64,000 nucleotides of DNA from Pseudomonas canadensis (GTDB taxonomy: Bacteria; Pseudomonadota; Gammaproteobacteria; Pseudomonadales; Pseudomonadaceae). Both the position numbers and the translations under genes were made by a program. This document shows positions 7,149 to 16,438 of this stretch, in pieces (the stretch's first letter is position 1; each line of letters starts with the position of its first letter). The notes beneath the pieces were generated by a model. The model was not told where the DNA came from. It did no database searches and worked only from the letters and a program-made list of their open reading frames with translations. Location of the stretch: contig NZ_KI628539.1 of NCBI RefSeq assembly GCF_000503215.1, positions 558,001 to 622,000 of the forward strand, given 5' to 3'.

Positions 7149-9011
7149 TCAGGCGATTTCGCCTACGGCGCGATACGCCTCATCAATCGCCGCATGCGCA
7201 TACGCACTCCACGCCGCGTCCGAGTTGGCGATGCTCACATGCCCCACCGGCTTTTTCGCCAGGTTCATCCACGCCTCGCTCTGGTCCGCATCGTCGAACA
7301 AGCTGTTGGAGAAGCTCGCATAACCGTGTGACCAGCGGTTGACAGTGATCGCCAGAATGTCGGTCTCATGGTTAAAACCGCCCGGCCCGAGCATGCGTTG
7401 CAACTGGTCACGCAACTGCGCTTCCAGTTGCTCGAACGTCTGCCCATAGAGCTTGCCCCGCCCGGCGCGGGCCTGGTCGCGGGCGTTCATGCCGCTGTTG
7501 GGGCTGGTGGGTACATAGACCATGTGCAAGCCGATTGGCTGCGCCGGGTCGCGCGGGTGGTCGTAGCCGCCCATGCTTACCGGATAGTCCAGTTTGATGC
7601 GGCTGTAAGGTTGGGTCGCCGCGTAGATTTCATGCACGCCCAACTTCTGGAACGACTGCCAATTGCGGATCACCACCTTGGTGTACACCAGCGGGTACTT
7701 CACGTTCTGGCTGAGCGCTTGGGCCTGGGGCGCCGGCAAATCCTTCAACAGGTAGGGGATCATCATGTTGTAGCAGGCCAGGATGCAGCGTTTGCCGCGC
7801 ACCTGTGCGAGTTGTCCGCCACGGCTATAGCCGATATGCACGCGGTTGCCAACGTTACGCACGCTGACCGCCGTGCTGTTCAAGCGCAGCCGTACGGCTG
7901 CCTTGGGCTGGTCGAGCTTGGCGTAGTCGAACGCCGCCAGCACGATATCGTCCATGGTGTGCCCTGGTGCCACGCCCGGGATCAAGCTGCGCACCAGCAA
8001 CCGCGCGACCGAGGCATTGCCATCCGGGAAGTGGTAGATGTAGGGCTCTTCCATTTCCGCTGCCGCTTCTTCGCTGATCGGCGCCAGGTTCATCCCGGCA
8101 AAACCTGGGAAACCCACGCTATAAGCGTCAGCAGCAGCTACCGCATCGATGCTCAACGCCATGAAGTCATTGGTGCGGCTCTGGAAGTACTTCACCGCAC
8201 CTTCCGATAATCCTACGTTCTTGAGCAGGAAATCGCGGTAGCTGGTAGCCGCCAGGTAGTCGGCCTTTTCTTCGGCCGTCTTGCCCGGCAGGTAATCCTT
8301 GGGCGCGGTGTGCAGTTCGATCAGGGCCAGGCGGTCTGCCGCTGGCAAGGGGAAGTCATTGATGAAGTCGCGGATGGCGCGGGCATTCAACTGGTCCGGT
8401 GCAATATCGTCGGCCACCATCGGCGTCGGGTCACCGGTCACCAGTTTGTCTTCGCCGAAGTTTTCCTTGTCGAAGAACACCCCGCGTGACAGCCCAAGGC
8501 CTGGGTAGAATTGGCGGTCGAAGGCGGTTTCGAAGCGCTTGATGTTCACCCCGAGCTTTTTCAACAGCCCGTTCACTTCCTTGCTGTACAGGTGATTGGG
8601 CGACTGGAATGCTTCGCTACCGCCGTAGCCGATGATCATGCGGCCACCGGCCTGGAATTCATTGCGCTTGGCGTGGCCGCCAAAGTCGTCGTGGTTTTCC
8701 AGGATCAGGATCTTCGCCTTGGGGTGCTTCTCGCGGTAGAACCACGCCGCCGACAAACCACTCAAGCCGCCGCCCACGACCACCAGGTCGTAGTCCTCAG
8801 TGATTGGCAGTGTGTCGGTGTCGAACACCTTCTTTTCCCAGCCCATCTGGTGCGCCACTTCGAACGAGCCGGCATGGCTGCCGCGCAGGCCGGTGAGGGC
8901 GGGTGGGTAGTAACGGCCATCGGGGGCGGCTTGCAGGATTTGCAGTGGGGTCATGCCGGCGGCGATGGTGACAGCGACGCCGTTGAGGAAGTCGCGGCGG
9001 GTGATATCCAT
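7149..9011 (-). CDS. spdH: Spermidine dehydrogenase SpdH, Tat-exported flavoprotein
   Basis: A 620-aa flavoprotein of the same length and start as P. aeruginosa SpdH, which cleaves spermidine to 1,3-diaminopropane and 4-aminobutyraldehyde. The N-terminus has the Tat motif TRRDFLNG. The FAD-binding Rossmann motif is VVVGGGLSGLSAAWFY (about residues 77-92), followed by ENHDDFGGHAKRNEF. The Tat signal places the enzyme in the periplasm. It is the last gene of the polyamine block, downstream of patD and separated from it by a REP palindrome, so it may be on its own transcript. Function is assigned by recognised family plus context; the substrate could be another polyamine. Confidence 0.85.
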   Translation of the reverse strand: MDITRRDFLNGVAVTIAAGMTPLQILQAAPDGRYYPPALTGLRGSHAGSFEVAHQMGWEKKVFDTDTLPITEDYDLVVVGGGLSGLSAAWFYREKHPKAKILILENHDDFGGHAKRNEFQAGGRMIIGYGGSEAFQSPNHLYSKEVNGLLKKLGVNIKRFETAFDRQFYPGLGLSRGVFFDKENFGEDKLVTGDPTPMVADDIAPDQLNARAIRDFINDFPLPAADRLALIELHTAPKDYLPGKTAEEKADYLAATSYRDFLLKNVGLSEGAVKYFQSRTNDFMALSIDAVAAADAYSVGFPGFAGMNLAPISEEAAAEMEEPYIYHFPDGNASVARLLVRSLIPGVAPGHTMDDIVLAAFDYAKLDQPKAAVRLRLNSTAVSVRNVGNRVHIGYSRGGQLAQVRGKRCILACYNMMIPYLLKDLPAPQAQALSQNVKYPLVYTKVVIRNWQSFQKLGVHEIYAATQPYSRIKLDYPVSMGGYDHPRDPAQPIGLHMVYVPTSPNSGMNARDQARAGRGKLYGQTFEQLEAQLRDQLQRMLGPGGFNHETDILAITVNRWSHGYASFSNSLFDDADQSEAWMNLAKKPVGHVSIANSDAAWSAYAHAAIDEAYRAVGEIA

Positions 9012-9042
9012 GGGGAGGAACCTAAATTTTATTGTTATAAGA

Positions 9043-9078
9043 CCCCTGTAGGAGTCGGCAAGCCGGCTCCTACAGGGG
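9043..9078. repeat. REP palindrome between patD and spdH
   Basis: An inverted repeat CCCCTGTAGGAG / CTCCTACAGGGG with one mismatch in the stem and a 2-nt loop. A compact member of the TGTAGGAGC family, in the intergenic spacer of two same-strand genes, where it could lower downstream expression or stabilise the upstream transcript. Confidence 0.8.
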
Positions 9079-9089
9079 TGGCGCTGGGG

Positions 9090-10514
9090 TTAGTGCTTGA
9101 ACATCACATGGCGCACGGTGGTGTAGTCCTCCAGCCCGTACATGGACATGTCCTTGCCATAGCCGGACAGCTTCTGACCGCCGTGGGGCATTTCGCTGAC
9201 GAGCATGAAGTGGGTGTTCACCCAGGTGCAGCCGTATTGCAGGCGTGCGGCCAAGCGGTGGGCGCGTCCTACATCGGCGGTCCACACGGATGACGCCAAG
9301 CCGTAGTCCGAATCATTGGCCCAGCCCAGCACCTGCGCTTCATCGGTGAACTTGGTCACCGATACCACCGGCCCGAACACTTCGCGGCGAACGATCTCAT
9401 CGTCCTGCTGCGCGTCAGCCAGCACGGTCGGTTCAAAGAAGAAGCCATTGCCTTCCACTGCCTTGCCGCCGGTGACCAGGCGAATGTGCGGCTGCGCCAC
9501 GGCGCGTTCGACGAAGCCCGCGACGCGGTCGCGATGCTGCGCGGTAATCAATGGGCCCAGCTCGGTGGCCGGGTCATCCTGCAAGCCATACTTGATACTG
9601 GCGACCGCCGCGCCGAGTTTCTCGACAAACGCATCGTAGATATCCGCCTGGGCATAAATCCGGCAGGCCGCCGTGCAATCCTGACCGGCGTTGTAGAAAC
9701 CAAAGGTACGAATGCCTTCCACGGCGGCGTCGATGTCTGCATCGTTGAAGATGATCACCGGTGCCTTGCCGCCCAACTCCATGTGCATACGCTTCACGCT
9801 GTCGGCGGTGCTGGAGATGATGTTTGCGCCCGTGGCGATGGAGCCGGTCAACGACACCATGCGCACTTTCGGGTGGTTCACCAGCGGGCTGCCGACGGTT
9901 GGCCCACGGCCGAACACCAGGTTGAGCACACCGGCCGGGAAGATTTCAGCGGCCAGTTCGACCATGCGTAGCGCGGTCAACGGGGTTTGCTCCGACGGCT
10001 TGAGCACCACGGTATTACCGGCGGCGAGGGCCGGGGCGATTTTCCAGGCGACCATCATCAGCGGATAGTTCCACGGTGCGATGGAAGCAATCACACCCAC
10101 CGGATCGCGGCGGATCATCGAGGTATGGCCGGGCAGGTATTCGCCGCCGGCCGAGCCGCTCATGCAACGGCTGGCGCCGGCAAAGAAGCGGAATACGTCG
10201 GCAATCGCTGGGATCTCATCGTTCAGCGCGGCGCTGTAGGGCTTGCCGCAATTGTCCGATTCCAGCTTGGCCAGCTCTTCGCCGTGGGCTTCGATCACGT
10301 CCGCCAGTTTCAACAGCAGCAGCGAGCGGTCCTTGGGCGCGGTTTGCGACCAGCTTTCGAAGGCCGCATCGGCTGCGCGAACGGCGGCGTCGACCTGGGC
10401 TTCGCTGGCTTCGTTGATTTCCACCAGCACGCGGCCGAGCGCCGGGTTGAATACCGCCTGGGCCGGGCCTTCGCCTTCGACCAGGTGGCCGTTGATCAAG
10501 AGTTTGGTTTGCAT
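9090..10514 (-). CDS. patD: Gamma-aminobutyraldehyde dehydrogenase PatD
   Basis: A 474-aa NAD+-dependent aldehyde dehydrogenase, the same length as E. coli PatD (YdcW), oxidising 4-aminobutyraldehyde to GABA. Key elements are the cofactor region IAPWNYPLMMVAWKIAPALA, the general-base strand ELGGKAPVI, and the nucleophile in FYNAGQDCTAACRIY. It follows the ydcV permease gene in the same order as the E. coli ydcSTUVW operon. A REPIN lies in the 170-nt gap to ydcV. A second paralogue sits at 14848-16335. Aldehyde dehydrogenase activity is certain; the substrate rests on similarity and context. Confidence 0.88.
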   Translation of the reverse strand: MQTKLLINGHLVEGEGPAQAVFNPALGRVLVEINEASEAQVDAAVRAADAAFESWSQTAPKDRSLLLLKLADVIEAHGEELAKLESDNCGKPYSAALNDEIPAIADVFRFFAGASRCMSGSAGGEYLPGHTSMIRRDPVGVIASIAPWNYPLMMVAWKIAPALAAGNTVVLKPSEQTPLTALRMVELAAEIFPAGVLNLVFGRGPTVGSPLVNHPKVRMVSLTGSIATGANIISSTADSVKRMHMELGGKAPVIIFNDADIDAAVEGIRTFGFYNAGQDCTAACRIYAQADIYDAFVEKLGAAVASIKYGLQDDPATELGPLITAQHRDRVAGFVERAVAQPHIRLVTGGKAVEGNGFFFEPTVLADAQQDDEIVRREVFGPVVSVTKFTDEAQVLGWANDSDYGLASSVWTADVGRAHRLAARLQYGCTWVNTHFMLVSEMPHGGQKLSGYGKDMSMYGLEDYTTVRHVMFKH

Positions 10515-10567
10515 GGTTCAGCTCTCCTCAAAACGAGTGTTAATTCCCTGAAGAAACCGGCTCTTAA

Positions 10568-10656
10568 TGTGGGAGCGGGCTTGCTCGCGAATACGGTGTG
10601 TCAGTCGACACATGTGTATCTGATGTACCGCTTTCGCGAGCAAGCCCGCTCCCACA
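10568..10656. repeat. REPIN, TGTGGGAGCGGGC family
   Basis: Arms TGTGGGAGCGGGCTTGCTCG and the complement are 89 nt end to end with a structured spacer. It is related over its full length to the copies at 33079-33167 (opposite orientation) and 61637-61725 (same orientation). It lies between ydcV and patD. Confidence 0.9.
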
Positions 10657-10684
10657 TTTGAACTGAGCTCCTCCAGCTGCAACG

Positions 10685-11494
10685 TTATTTACCGCCACTC
10701 CCGGCCACGCTTTCACCGCCGCGCGTCAGGTAGTAGGCACCGAGAATCGGGAACATCGTTACCAGCATCACCAGCATCGCGACCACGTTGGTCACCGGCA
10801 CATCCCGTGGGCGGCTCAGTTGGTTGAGCAGCCACAACGGCAAGGTGCGTTCGTGGCCGGCGGTGAAGGTGGTGACGATGATTTCGTCGAACGACAGCGC
10901 AAAGGCGAGCATGCCGCCGGCCAGCAGCGCCGAGCCCAGGTTGGGCATGATGATGTAGCGGAAGGTCTGCCAGCCGTCGGCGCCCAGGTCCATCGAGGCT
11001 TCGATCAGGCTGTGGGAGGTACGGCGCAGGCGGGCGATGACGTTGTTGTAGACGATCACCACGCAGAAGGTCGCGTGGCCGACGATGATGGTGAACATCC
11101 CCGGCTCGATCCCGAGCGTCTTGAAAGTCGCCAGCAACGCGATACCGGTGATGATCCCCGGCAGCGCAATCGGCAGGATCAGCATCAACGACACGCCTTG
11201 CTTGCCAAAGAACTCACGGCGATACAGCGCCGCCGAGGCCAGCGTGCCGAGCACCATGGCGATCAGCGTGGCGATGGCCGCGATCTGCAATGACAGCTTG
11301 ATCGCTTCCAACACATCCGGCCGCGCGAAGGCCACGCTGAACCACTTCAACGTGAAGCCCTGGGGCGGAAAGCTGAACGCGGCTTCTTCGGTGTTGAAGG
11401 CGTAAAGGAAGATGATCAGGATCGGGAAATGGAGAAAAACCAGTCCACCCCAAGCGGCGATCTTCAGGCCCATAGAAGATTTTTCAGAGTGCAT
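10685..11494 (-). CDS. ydcV: ABC importer permease, YdcV/PotC type
   Basis: A 269-aa inner-membrane permease of the polyamine/opine importer family (binding-protein-dependent transport domain). Six hydrophobic segments are visible, and the ATPase-coupling EAA loop reads EASMDLGADGWQTFRYIIMPN (E-A-x-x-x-L-G-A, about residues 166-186). It overlaps the end of ydcU by 11 nt (10 codon positions shared in another frame), so translation is coupled. It forms the heterodimeric channel with YdcU. Its order after ydcS, ydcT and ydcU is that of E. coli. Confidence 0.9.
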   Translation of the reverse strand: MHSEKSSMGLKIAAWGGLVFLHFPILIIFLYAFNTEEAAFSFPPQGFTLKWFSVAFARPDVLEAIKLSLQIAAIATLIAMVLGTLASAALYRREFFGKQGVSLMLILPIALPGIITGIALLATFKTLGIEPGMFTIIVGHATFCVVIVYNNVIARLRRTSHSLIEASMDLGADGWQTFRYIIMPNLGSALLAGGMLAFALSFDEIIVTTFTAGHERTLPLWLLNQLSRPRDVPVTNVVAMLVMLVTMFPILGAYYLTRGGESVAGSGGK

Positions 11495-12413
11495 CGAAGG
11501 CCCCCAGGCGTTTGACGATGGACAGGTAAACCGCGATCAGCACGATCGGCACCAAGGTGAACGCCGCCGCCATGGGCATGTTGCCGATGGCGCCTTGCTG
11601 GGCGTAGACCATGCCGCCGACGAAGTAACCCGGTGGCCCTACAAGTTGCGGCACGATGAAGTCGCCCAGCGTCAGCGAGAAGGTGAAGATGGAGCCGGCG
11701 GCAATCCCCGGAATCGACAGTGGCAATATCACCTGCATGAACGTCTGGCGCGGCTTGGCGCCAAGATCCGCCGAGGCTTGCAGCAACGACGGCGGCAAAC
11801 GTTCCAGGGACGCCTGGATCGGCAGGATCATGAACGGCAGCCAGATGTAGACGAACACCATGAAGCGCCCTAGGTGCGAAGTGCTCAAGGTGCTGCCGCC
11901 CACCCCGGGAATGCCCAGCACGAACTGCAACACCGGCTCCAAACCCAGGTGCTGCACGAACCACTGCGCCACGCCGCCTTTGGCCAGCAGCAAGGTCCAG
12001 GCGTAGGCCTTGACGATGTAGCTGGCCCACATCGGCATCATCACCGCGATGTAGAAGAACGCCTTGGTCTTGCCCGTGGTGTAGCGCGCCATGTAGTAGG
12101 CAATCGGGAAGGCGACGACAGCGCTGGCGATCGACACCACGATCGCCATGCTCAGGGTGCGCACAATGATGTCGAAGTTCGACGGCTGGAACAGCGCGGC
12201 GAAGTTGGCCAGGGTCAGGTCCGGCGTGACCGCCATGGTGAAGTCGTCGAAGGTATAGAAACCTTGCCAGAGCAGGGTCAGCAACGAACCGAGGTAGATC
12301 GCGCCGAACCAGATCAGCGGCGGCACCAGCAGCATCGCCAGGTAGAGGTTGGGCTTGCGGTACAGCAGGTTGGAAAACCTGCGCATCGGCGGATGGGAAA
12401 GGGCCAGGCTCAT
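11484..12413 (-). CDS. ydcU: ABC importer permease, YdcU/PotB type
   Basis: A 309-aa membrane permease with about six transmembrane segments (the first at LAMLLVPPLIWFGAIYLGSLL) and an EAA loop LQASADLGAKPRQTFMQVI near residue 220. It is the partner of the YdcV-like permease. Its start lies 1 nt upstream of the ydcT stop region, so the genes are transcribed together. The family transports putrescine, spermidine and related cations; which one is carried here is inferred from the adjacent PatD and SpdH. Confidence 0.9.
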   Translation of the reverse strand: MSLALSHPPMRRFSNLLYRKPNLYLAMLLVPPLIWFGAIYLGSLLTLLWQGFYTFDDFTMAVTPDLTLANFAALFQPSNFDIIVRTLSMAIVVSIASAVVAFPIAYYMARYTTGKTKAFFYIAVMMPMWASYIVKAYAWTLLLAKGGVAQWFVQHLGLEPVLQFVLGIPGVGGSTLSTSHLGRFMVFVYIWLPFMILPIQASLERLPPSLLQASADLGAKPRQTFMQVILPLSIPGIAAGSIFTFSLTLGDFIVPQLVGPPGYFVGGMVYAQQGAIGNMPMAAAFTLVPIVLIAVYLSIVKRLGAFDAL

Positions 12414-12414
12414 G

Positions 12415-13449
12415 TCACACCTCGCCTGCGCTGTCGGTCAGCGGGGTCATGGCTTCCCGTGCCCAGCGAGCGGTGATGGACTGGCCGACCTGATGGCCGC
12501 TGCTGGTGTCCAGCCATTGGTTGTTGGCCTGGCTGATGTTCAGCGCCTGGCCGTTTTCCAGTTTCAGTTCATAGCGGGTGGCGCTGCCCTGGTATTGGAT
12601 ATCGTGGAGCAGACCGCTGATTTCCACTTCGCCGGCGCCCAATGGGCCTTCGGCAAAGCGCACGTGTTCCGGGCGGATCGAGAACGGCTGCGCGTTGCCG
12701 CTGAGGCGCTGGGCCAGCTCGCCGCGAATCACGTTGGAGGTGCCGACGAACTCCGCGACGAACGACGTGGCGGGTTTCATATAGAGGTTGCGCGGGGTGT
12801 CGACCTGCTCGATGCGGCCTTTGTTGAACACGGCTACGCGGTCGGACATCGACAGCGCTTCGGTCTGGTCGTGGGTCACGAAGATAAAGGTGATGCCCAG
12901 TTGGCGTTGCAGCTTTTTCAGCTCGCTTTGCATCTGCTCGCGCAGCTTGAGGTCGAGGGCGCCCAAGGGTTCATCCAGCAGCAATACCCGTGGACGATTG
13001 ACCAAGGCGCGGGCCAGGGCGACCCGTTGACGTTGGCCGCCGGACAGTTGCACCGGTTTGCGGTCGCCGTAGCCGCCGAGGGCGACCATCGCCAGCGCCT
13101 CTTCTGCACGGTTCAGGCGTTCCGCCTTGCCCACGCCCTTGACCTTGAGGCCGTAGGCCACGTTGTCGCGCACATTCATATGGGGGAACAGCGCGTAATC
13201 CTGGAACACAGTGTTTACATCACGCTGATACGGCGGCAAGCCGGCGGCTTCCTCGCCATGGATGCGGATCGAGCCTGCGCTCGGCTGCTCGAACCCGGCG
13301 ATCAGGCGCAGGCAGGTGGTCTTGCCCGAGCCGGAAGGGCCGAGCATGGAAAAGAACTCGCCGTCCTGGATATCGATGGAAACCCGGTCAACGGCTTTCA
13401 CTTCGCCGAACTGACGGGAAACGTGGGTGAATTGGACTGCAAGCGTCAT
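12415..13449 (-). CDS. ydcT: ABC importer ATPase, YdcT/PotA type
   Basis: A 344-aa ATPase. Walker A is GPSGSGKTT, the Q loop is in VFQDYALFPHMNV, the signature is LSGGQRQRVALARAL, Walker B is VLLLDEPLGALD, and the H loop is FVTHDQTEAL. The C-terminal TOBE-like domain (about residues 250-340) is typical of PotA. An in-frame start at 13521 exists, but the ATG at 13449 gives MTLAVQFTHV and has GGAG 8 nt upstream, so it is preferred. It energises the YdcU-YdcV channel. The gap to ydcS (175 nt) contains a REP palindrome. Confidence 0.93.
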   Translation of the reverse strand: MTLAVQFTHVSRQFGEVKAVDRVSIDIQDGEFFSMLGPSGSGKTTCLRLIAGFEQPSAGSIRIHGEEAAGLPPYQRDVNTVFQDYALFPHMNVRDNVAYGLKVKGVGKAERLNRAEEALAMVALGGYGDRKPVQLSGGQRQRVALARALVNRPRVLLLDEPLGALDLKLREQMQSELKKLQRQLGITFIFVTHDQTEALSMSDRVAVFNKGRIEQVDTPRNLYMKPATSFVAEFVGTSNVIRGELAQRLSGNAQPFSIRPEHVRFAEGPLGAGEVEISGLLHDIQYQGSATRYELKLENGQALNISQANNQWLDTSSGHQVGQSITARWAREAMTPLTDSAGEV

Positions 13450-13554
13450 GGTGCGGTGCTCCAAAAAGGCGCGGGTCGTCGCAGCGGCCCGGCCTGGACT
13501 TCTGAAAAAACGAGGATGCATGTGTGCTGCGCTGAAACGGTGAAAATCGGGCTT

Positions 13555-13602
13555 TTGTGGTGAGCGGGCTTGCCCCGCGCAGGGCCAGCCTGCTCACCAC
13601 AA
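13555..13602. repeat. REP palindrome, TGTGGTGAGCGGGC family
   Basis: Imperfect inverted repeat TTGTGGTGAGC / GCTCACCACAA around a GC-rich core, lying between ydcS and ydcT. It belongs to the same family as the larger element at 55213-55346. It may attenuate transcription from the highly expressed binding protein gene into the ATPase gene. Confidence 0.75.
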
Positions 13603-13624
13603 GAAGCAGTCTCTGCAGGGACCC

Positions 13625-14776
13625 TTAGCGGCCACCCATGATCGCGATGTAATCCTGGGTCCAGCGGCTGTACGGCACGAACTTGCCGCCTTCAGCCTGC
13701 GGGGTTTTCCAGAAGGCGATCTTTTCGAACTGGTCGAAACCATTGGTCTTGCAACCCTCGGCGCCGAGCAGTTCGCTTTCCTTGCAGGCCGCAGGCACGG
13801 CCGGCAGCGAACCGAACCAGGCGGCAACGTCGCCCTGGACCTTCGGCTGCAGCGACCAGTCCATCCACTTGTAGGCGCAGTTCGGGTGTTTGGCCTCGCT
13901 GTGCAACATGGTGGTGTCGGCCCAGCCGGTGGCGCCTTCCTTCGGAATGGTCGAGGCAATCGGCTGTTTCTCGTTCTGCAGGCCGTTGACCTGATACGGC
14001 CAGGCGCTGGAGGCCACCACACCTTCATTCTTGAAGTCACTCATTTGCACGGTGGTGTCGTGCCAGTAGCGGTGGATCAGCGGCTGTTGCGCGCGCAGCA
14101 GTTCGAGCACCGCCTTGTACTGGGTTTCGGTCAGTTCATAGGGGTTCTGGATGCCCAGTTCCGGCTTGGTCGACTTGAGGTACAGCGCCGCATCGGCAAT
14201 GTAGATCGGGCCGTCATACGCCTGCACACGGCCTTTGTTCGGCTTGCCGTCCGGCAAGTTCTGCGCGTCGAACAGTACGTTCCAACTGGTGGGCGCGGTC
14301 TTGAACACGTTGGTGTTGTACATCAACACGTTCGGGCCCCACTGGTACGGGGTGCCGTAGGTTTGCTGGCCGACCACATACCATGGCGCATCTTTCAGGC
14401 GCGGGTCGATGTTCTTCCAATTGGGGATCAGTGAGGTGTTGATTGGCTGCACACGCTTGCCGACGATCAACCGCAGCGACGCATCGCCCGATGCGGTGAC
14501 CAGGTCATACCCGCCCTTGGCCATCAGGCTGACCATTTCGTCAGAGGTGGCGGCGGTTTTCACGTTGACCTTGCAGCCGGTTTCCTTCTCGAAACCGGTG
14601 ACCCAGTCGTAGGCCTTGTCGCTTTCGCCACGTTCGATATAGCCGGGCCAGGCGACGATATCCAACTGGCCTTCACCGGCGCCCACTGCTTTGAGTGGTT
14701 CGGCGGCCTGGAGGCTGGCGCTGGCCAGCAGCGCGGTGGTCAGGGCACTGAGCAGTGCGGTCTTGTGCGCAGACAT
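13625..14776 (-). CDS. ydcS: Periplasmic binding protein, YdcS/PotD type
   Basis: A 383-aa solute-binding protein with a Sec signal peptide ending at LQAAEP. Long stretches match my memory of E. coli YdcS (381 aa), such as IAWPGYIERG, KTAATSDEMVSLM, GTPYQWGPN and the C-terminus YSRWTQDYIAIMGGR. It should capture a polyamine-like cation in the periplasm for the YdcTUV channel. It is the first gene of the transporter set. YdcS is assigned to polyamine transport by context only. Confidence 0.92.
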   Translation of the reverse strand: MSAHKTALLSALTTALLASASLQAAEPLKAVGAGEGQLDIVAWPGYIERGESDKAYDWVTGFEKETGCKVNVKTAATSDEMVSLMAKGGYDLVTASGDASLRLIVGKRVQPINTSLIPNWKNIDPRLKDAPWYVVGQQTYGTPYQWGPNVLMYNTNVFKTAPTSWNVLFDAQNLPDGKPNKGRVQAYDGPIYIADAALYLKSTKPELGIQNPYELTETQYKAVLELLRAQQPLIHRYWHDTTVQMSDFKNEGVVASSAWPYQVNGLQNEKQPIASTIPKEGATGWADTTMLHSEAKHPNCAYKWMDWSLQPKVQGDVAAWFGSLPAVPAACKESELLGAEGCKTNGFDQFEKIAFWKTPQAEGGKFVPYSRWTQDYIAIMGGR

Positions 14777-14847
14777 GGGGTTCCCTCTTCTTTAATTATG
14801 GTCGGGGCAGTTGTTCAAACCGGTAACGCATGAGCTTAGTTGTTGTT

Positions 14848-16335
14848 TTAAAGATGCTGGCCGTGTCGCGCCATGATGTGGCGCACCACGCTGTAGTCCT
14901 GCAGCGAATCGCTGGACAGATCCTTCCCATACCCCGAACGCTTCAAGCCGCCGTGGGGCATTTCGCTGACCAGCATGAAATGACTGTTGATCCAGGTGCA
15001 GCCGTATTGCAGGCGCGCCGCGACCTGCATGGCCTTGTCCAGGTTCTGGGTCCACACCGAGGAGGCCAGGCCGTATTCGGAGTCGTTGGCCCAGTCCACT
15101 GCCTGTTCCAGCTCGTCGAAGCGGGTCACGGTGACCACCGGGCCGAATACTTCGCGCTGCACGATTTCATCGTTTTGTTTACAGCCGGCGAGCAAGGTGG
15201 GTTGGTAATAGAAGCCCGCGCCGGAATGCACGGCGGCGCCGGTGATGCGTTCGATATGCGGCTGGCCGAGGGCGCGCTCTACAAAACTGGCGACGCGGTC
15301 GCGCTGGCGCGTGCTGATCAGCGGGCCGAGTTCATTGTCTGCATCGCGTTTACCGGCAAAACGCAGGCTGCTGACCGCCGCGCCCAGTTCGGCGACGAGT
15401 TTGTCGTGGATGCCGGCCTGGGCATAGATGCGGCAGGCGGCGGTGCAGTCCTGGCCAGCGTTGTAATAGCCGTAGGCGCGCACGCCCTCCACCACAGCTT
15501 GCAGGTCGGCGTCGTTGCACACGATCACCGGGGCCTTGCCGCCCAGTTCCAAGTGCGTGCGTTTTAGGGTTTTGGAGGCGGCTTGCAGAATCTTCTGCCC
15601 GGTGACGATATCGCCGGTCAACGAGACCATGCGCACCTTGGGATGGCTGACCAAGTGACTGCCGACGCCTTCGCCGCCGCCACACAGAATGTTGATCACG
15701 CCACGTGGCAGCAGCTCTTTAAGCACGGGGGCCAGGGCCAGGATCGACAGCGGCGTATGTTCCGACGGCTTGAACACCAAGGTATTACCGGCAGCCAAGG
15801 CGGGGGCGATCTTCCACGCGGCCATCATCAGCGGGTAGTTCCACGGCGCAATCGAAGCGACTACACCAATCGGATCGCGACGCACCATGCTGGTGTAGCC
15901 CGGCAGGTATTCACCGCTCAACTGTCCGGTCTGGCAACGCACAGCCCCGGCGAAGAAGCGGAACACATCCACGGTGGCACTCAAATCATCCTGACGCGCC
16001 AGATGCAAGGGCTTACCGCAGTTCAGAGATTCCAGACGGGCCAGGTAGTCGGCTTGTTTTTCGATGGCGTCGGCGATGCCCAATAGGATGTTCGAGCGCT
16101 GCTGCGGCGTGGTGCGTGACCAGCCGGCAAAGGCGCGGTGGGCGGCGAGGATCGCGGTTTCGACCTGCTCGGTGCTGGCTTCGGCGATTTGGGTGAGCAC
16201 TTCACCGGTGGCCGGGTTGAGGATCGGCTCGGCAAAACCCTGGCCTTGGACCAGTTCGCCGTCGATCAGCAACGCAGTGAGCAGCGGGGTGGGCGCGCCG
16301 GACATTTTTCGCGATCTCTTTTCTTGTGTGGCCAT
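14848..16335 (-). CDS. Second aminobutyraldehyde-type dehydrogenase (PatD paralogue)
   Basis: A 495-aa NAD+-dependent aldehyde dehydrogenase, clearly paralogous to PatD at 9090-10514 (shared stretches such as IAPWNYPLMM, LELGGKAPVI and NAGQDCTAACRIYAQ with the catalytic Cys). The extra length is an N-terminal tail; a start at 16305 (MSGAPTPL) is also possible, but the ATG at 16335 is preceded by AAGAGAA at workable spacing. It lies between the LysR gene and ydcS, so it may be the first enzyme gene of the operon. It may handle 3-aminopropionaldehyde or another polyamine-derived aldehyde; that is a guess. Confidence 0.85.
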   Translation of the reverse strand: MATQEKRSRKMSGAPTPLLTALLIDGELVQGQGFAEPILNPATGEVLTQIAEASTEQVETAILAAHRAFAGWSRTTPQQRSNILLGIADAIEKQADYLARLESLNCGKPLHLARQDDLSATVDVFRFFAGAVRCQTGQLSGEYLPGYTSMVRRDPIGVVASIAPWNYPLMMAAWKIAPALAAGNTLVFKPSEHTPLSILALAPVLKELLPRGVINILCGGGEGVGSHLVSHPKVRMVSLTGDIVTGQKILQAASKTLKRTHLELGGKAPVIVCNDADLQAVVEGVRAYGYYNAGQDCTAACRIYAQAGIHDKLVAELGAAVSSLRFAGKRDADNELGPLISTRQRDRVASFVERALGQPHIERITGAAVHSGAGFYYQPTLLAGCKQNDEIVQREVFGPVVTVTRFDELEQAVDWANDSEYGLASSVWTQNLDKAMQVAARLQYGCTWINSHFMLVSEMPHGGLKRSGYGKDLSSDSLQDYSVVRHIMARHGQHL

Positions 16336-16438
16336 GGGCGTTCTCTTACAAGGCGCCTGACCTTCTCTTAGGGGATGAACAGAGACTAGAGGTCAGGCGC
16401 GAGGTCAACAAATACTAAATACTGAATGCAGCATTCGA

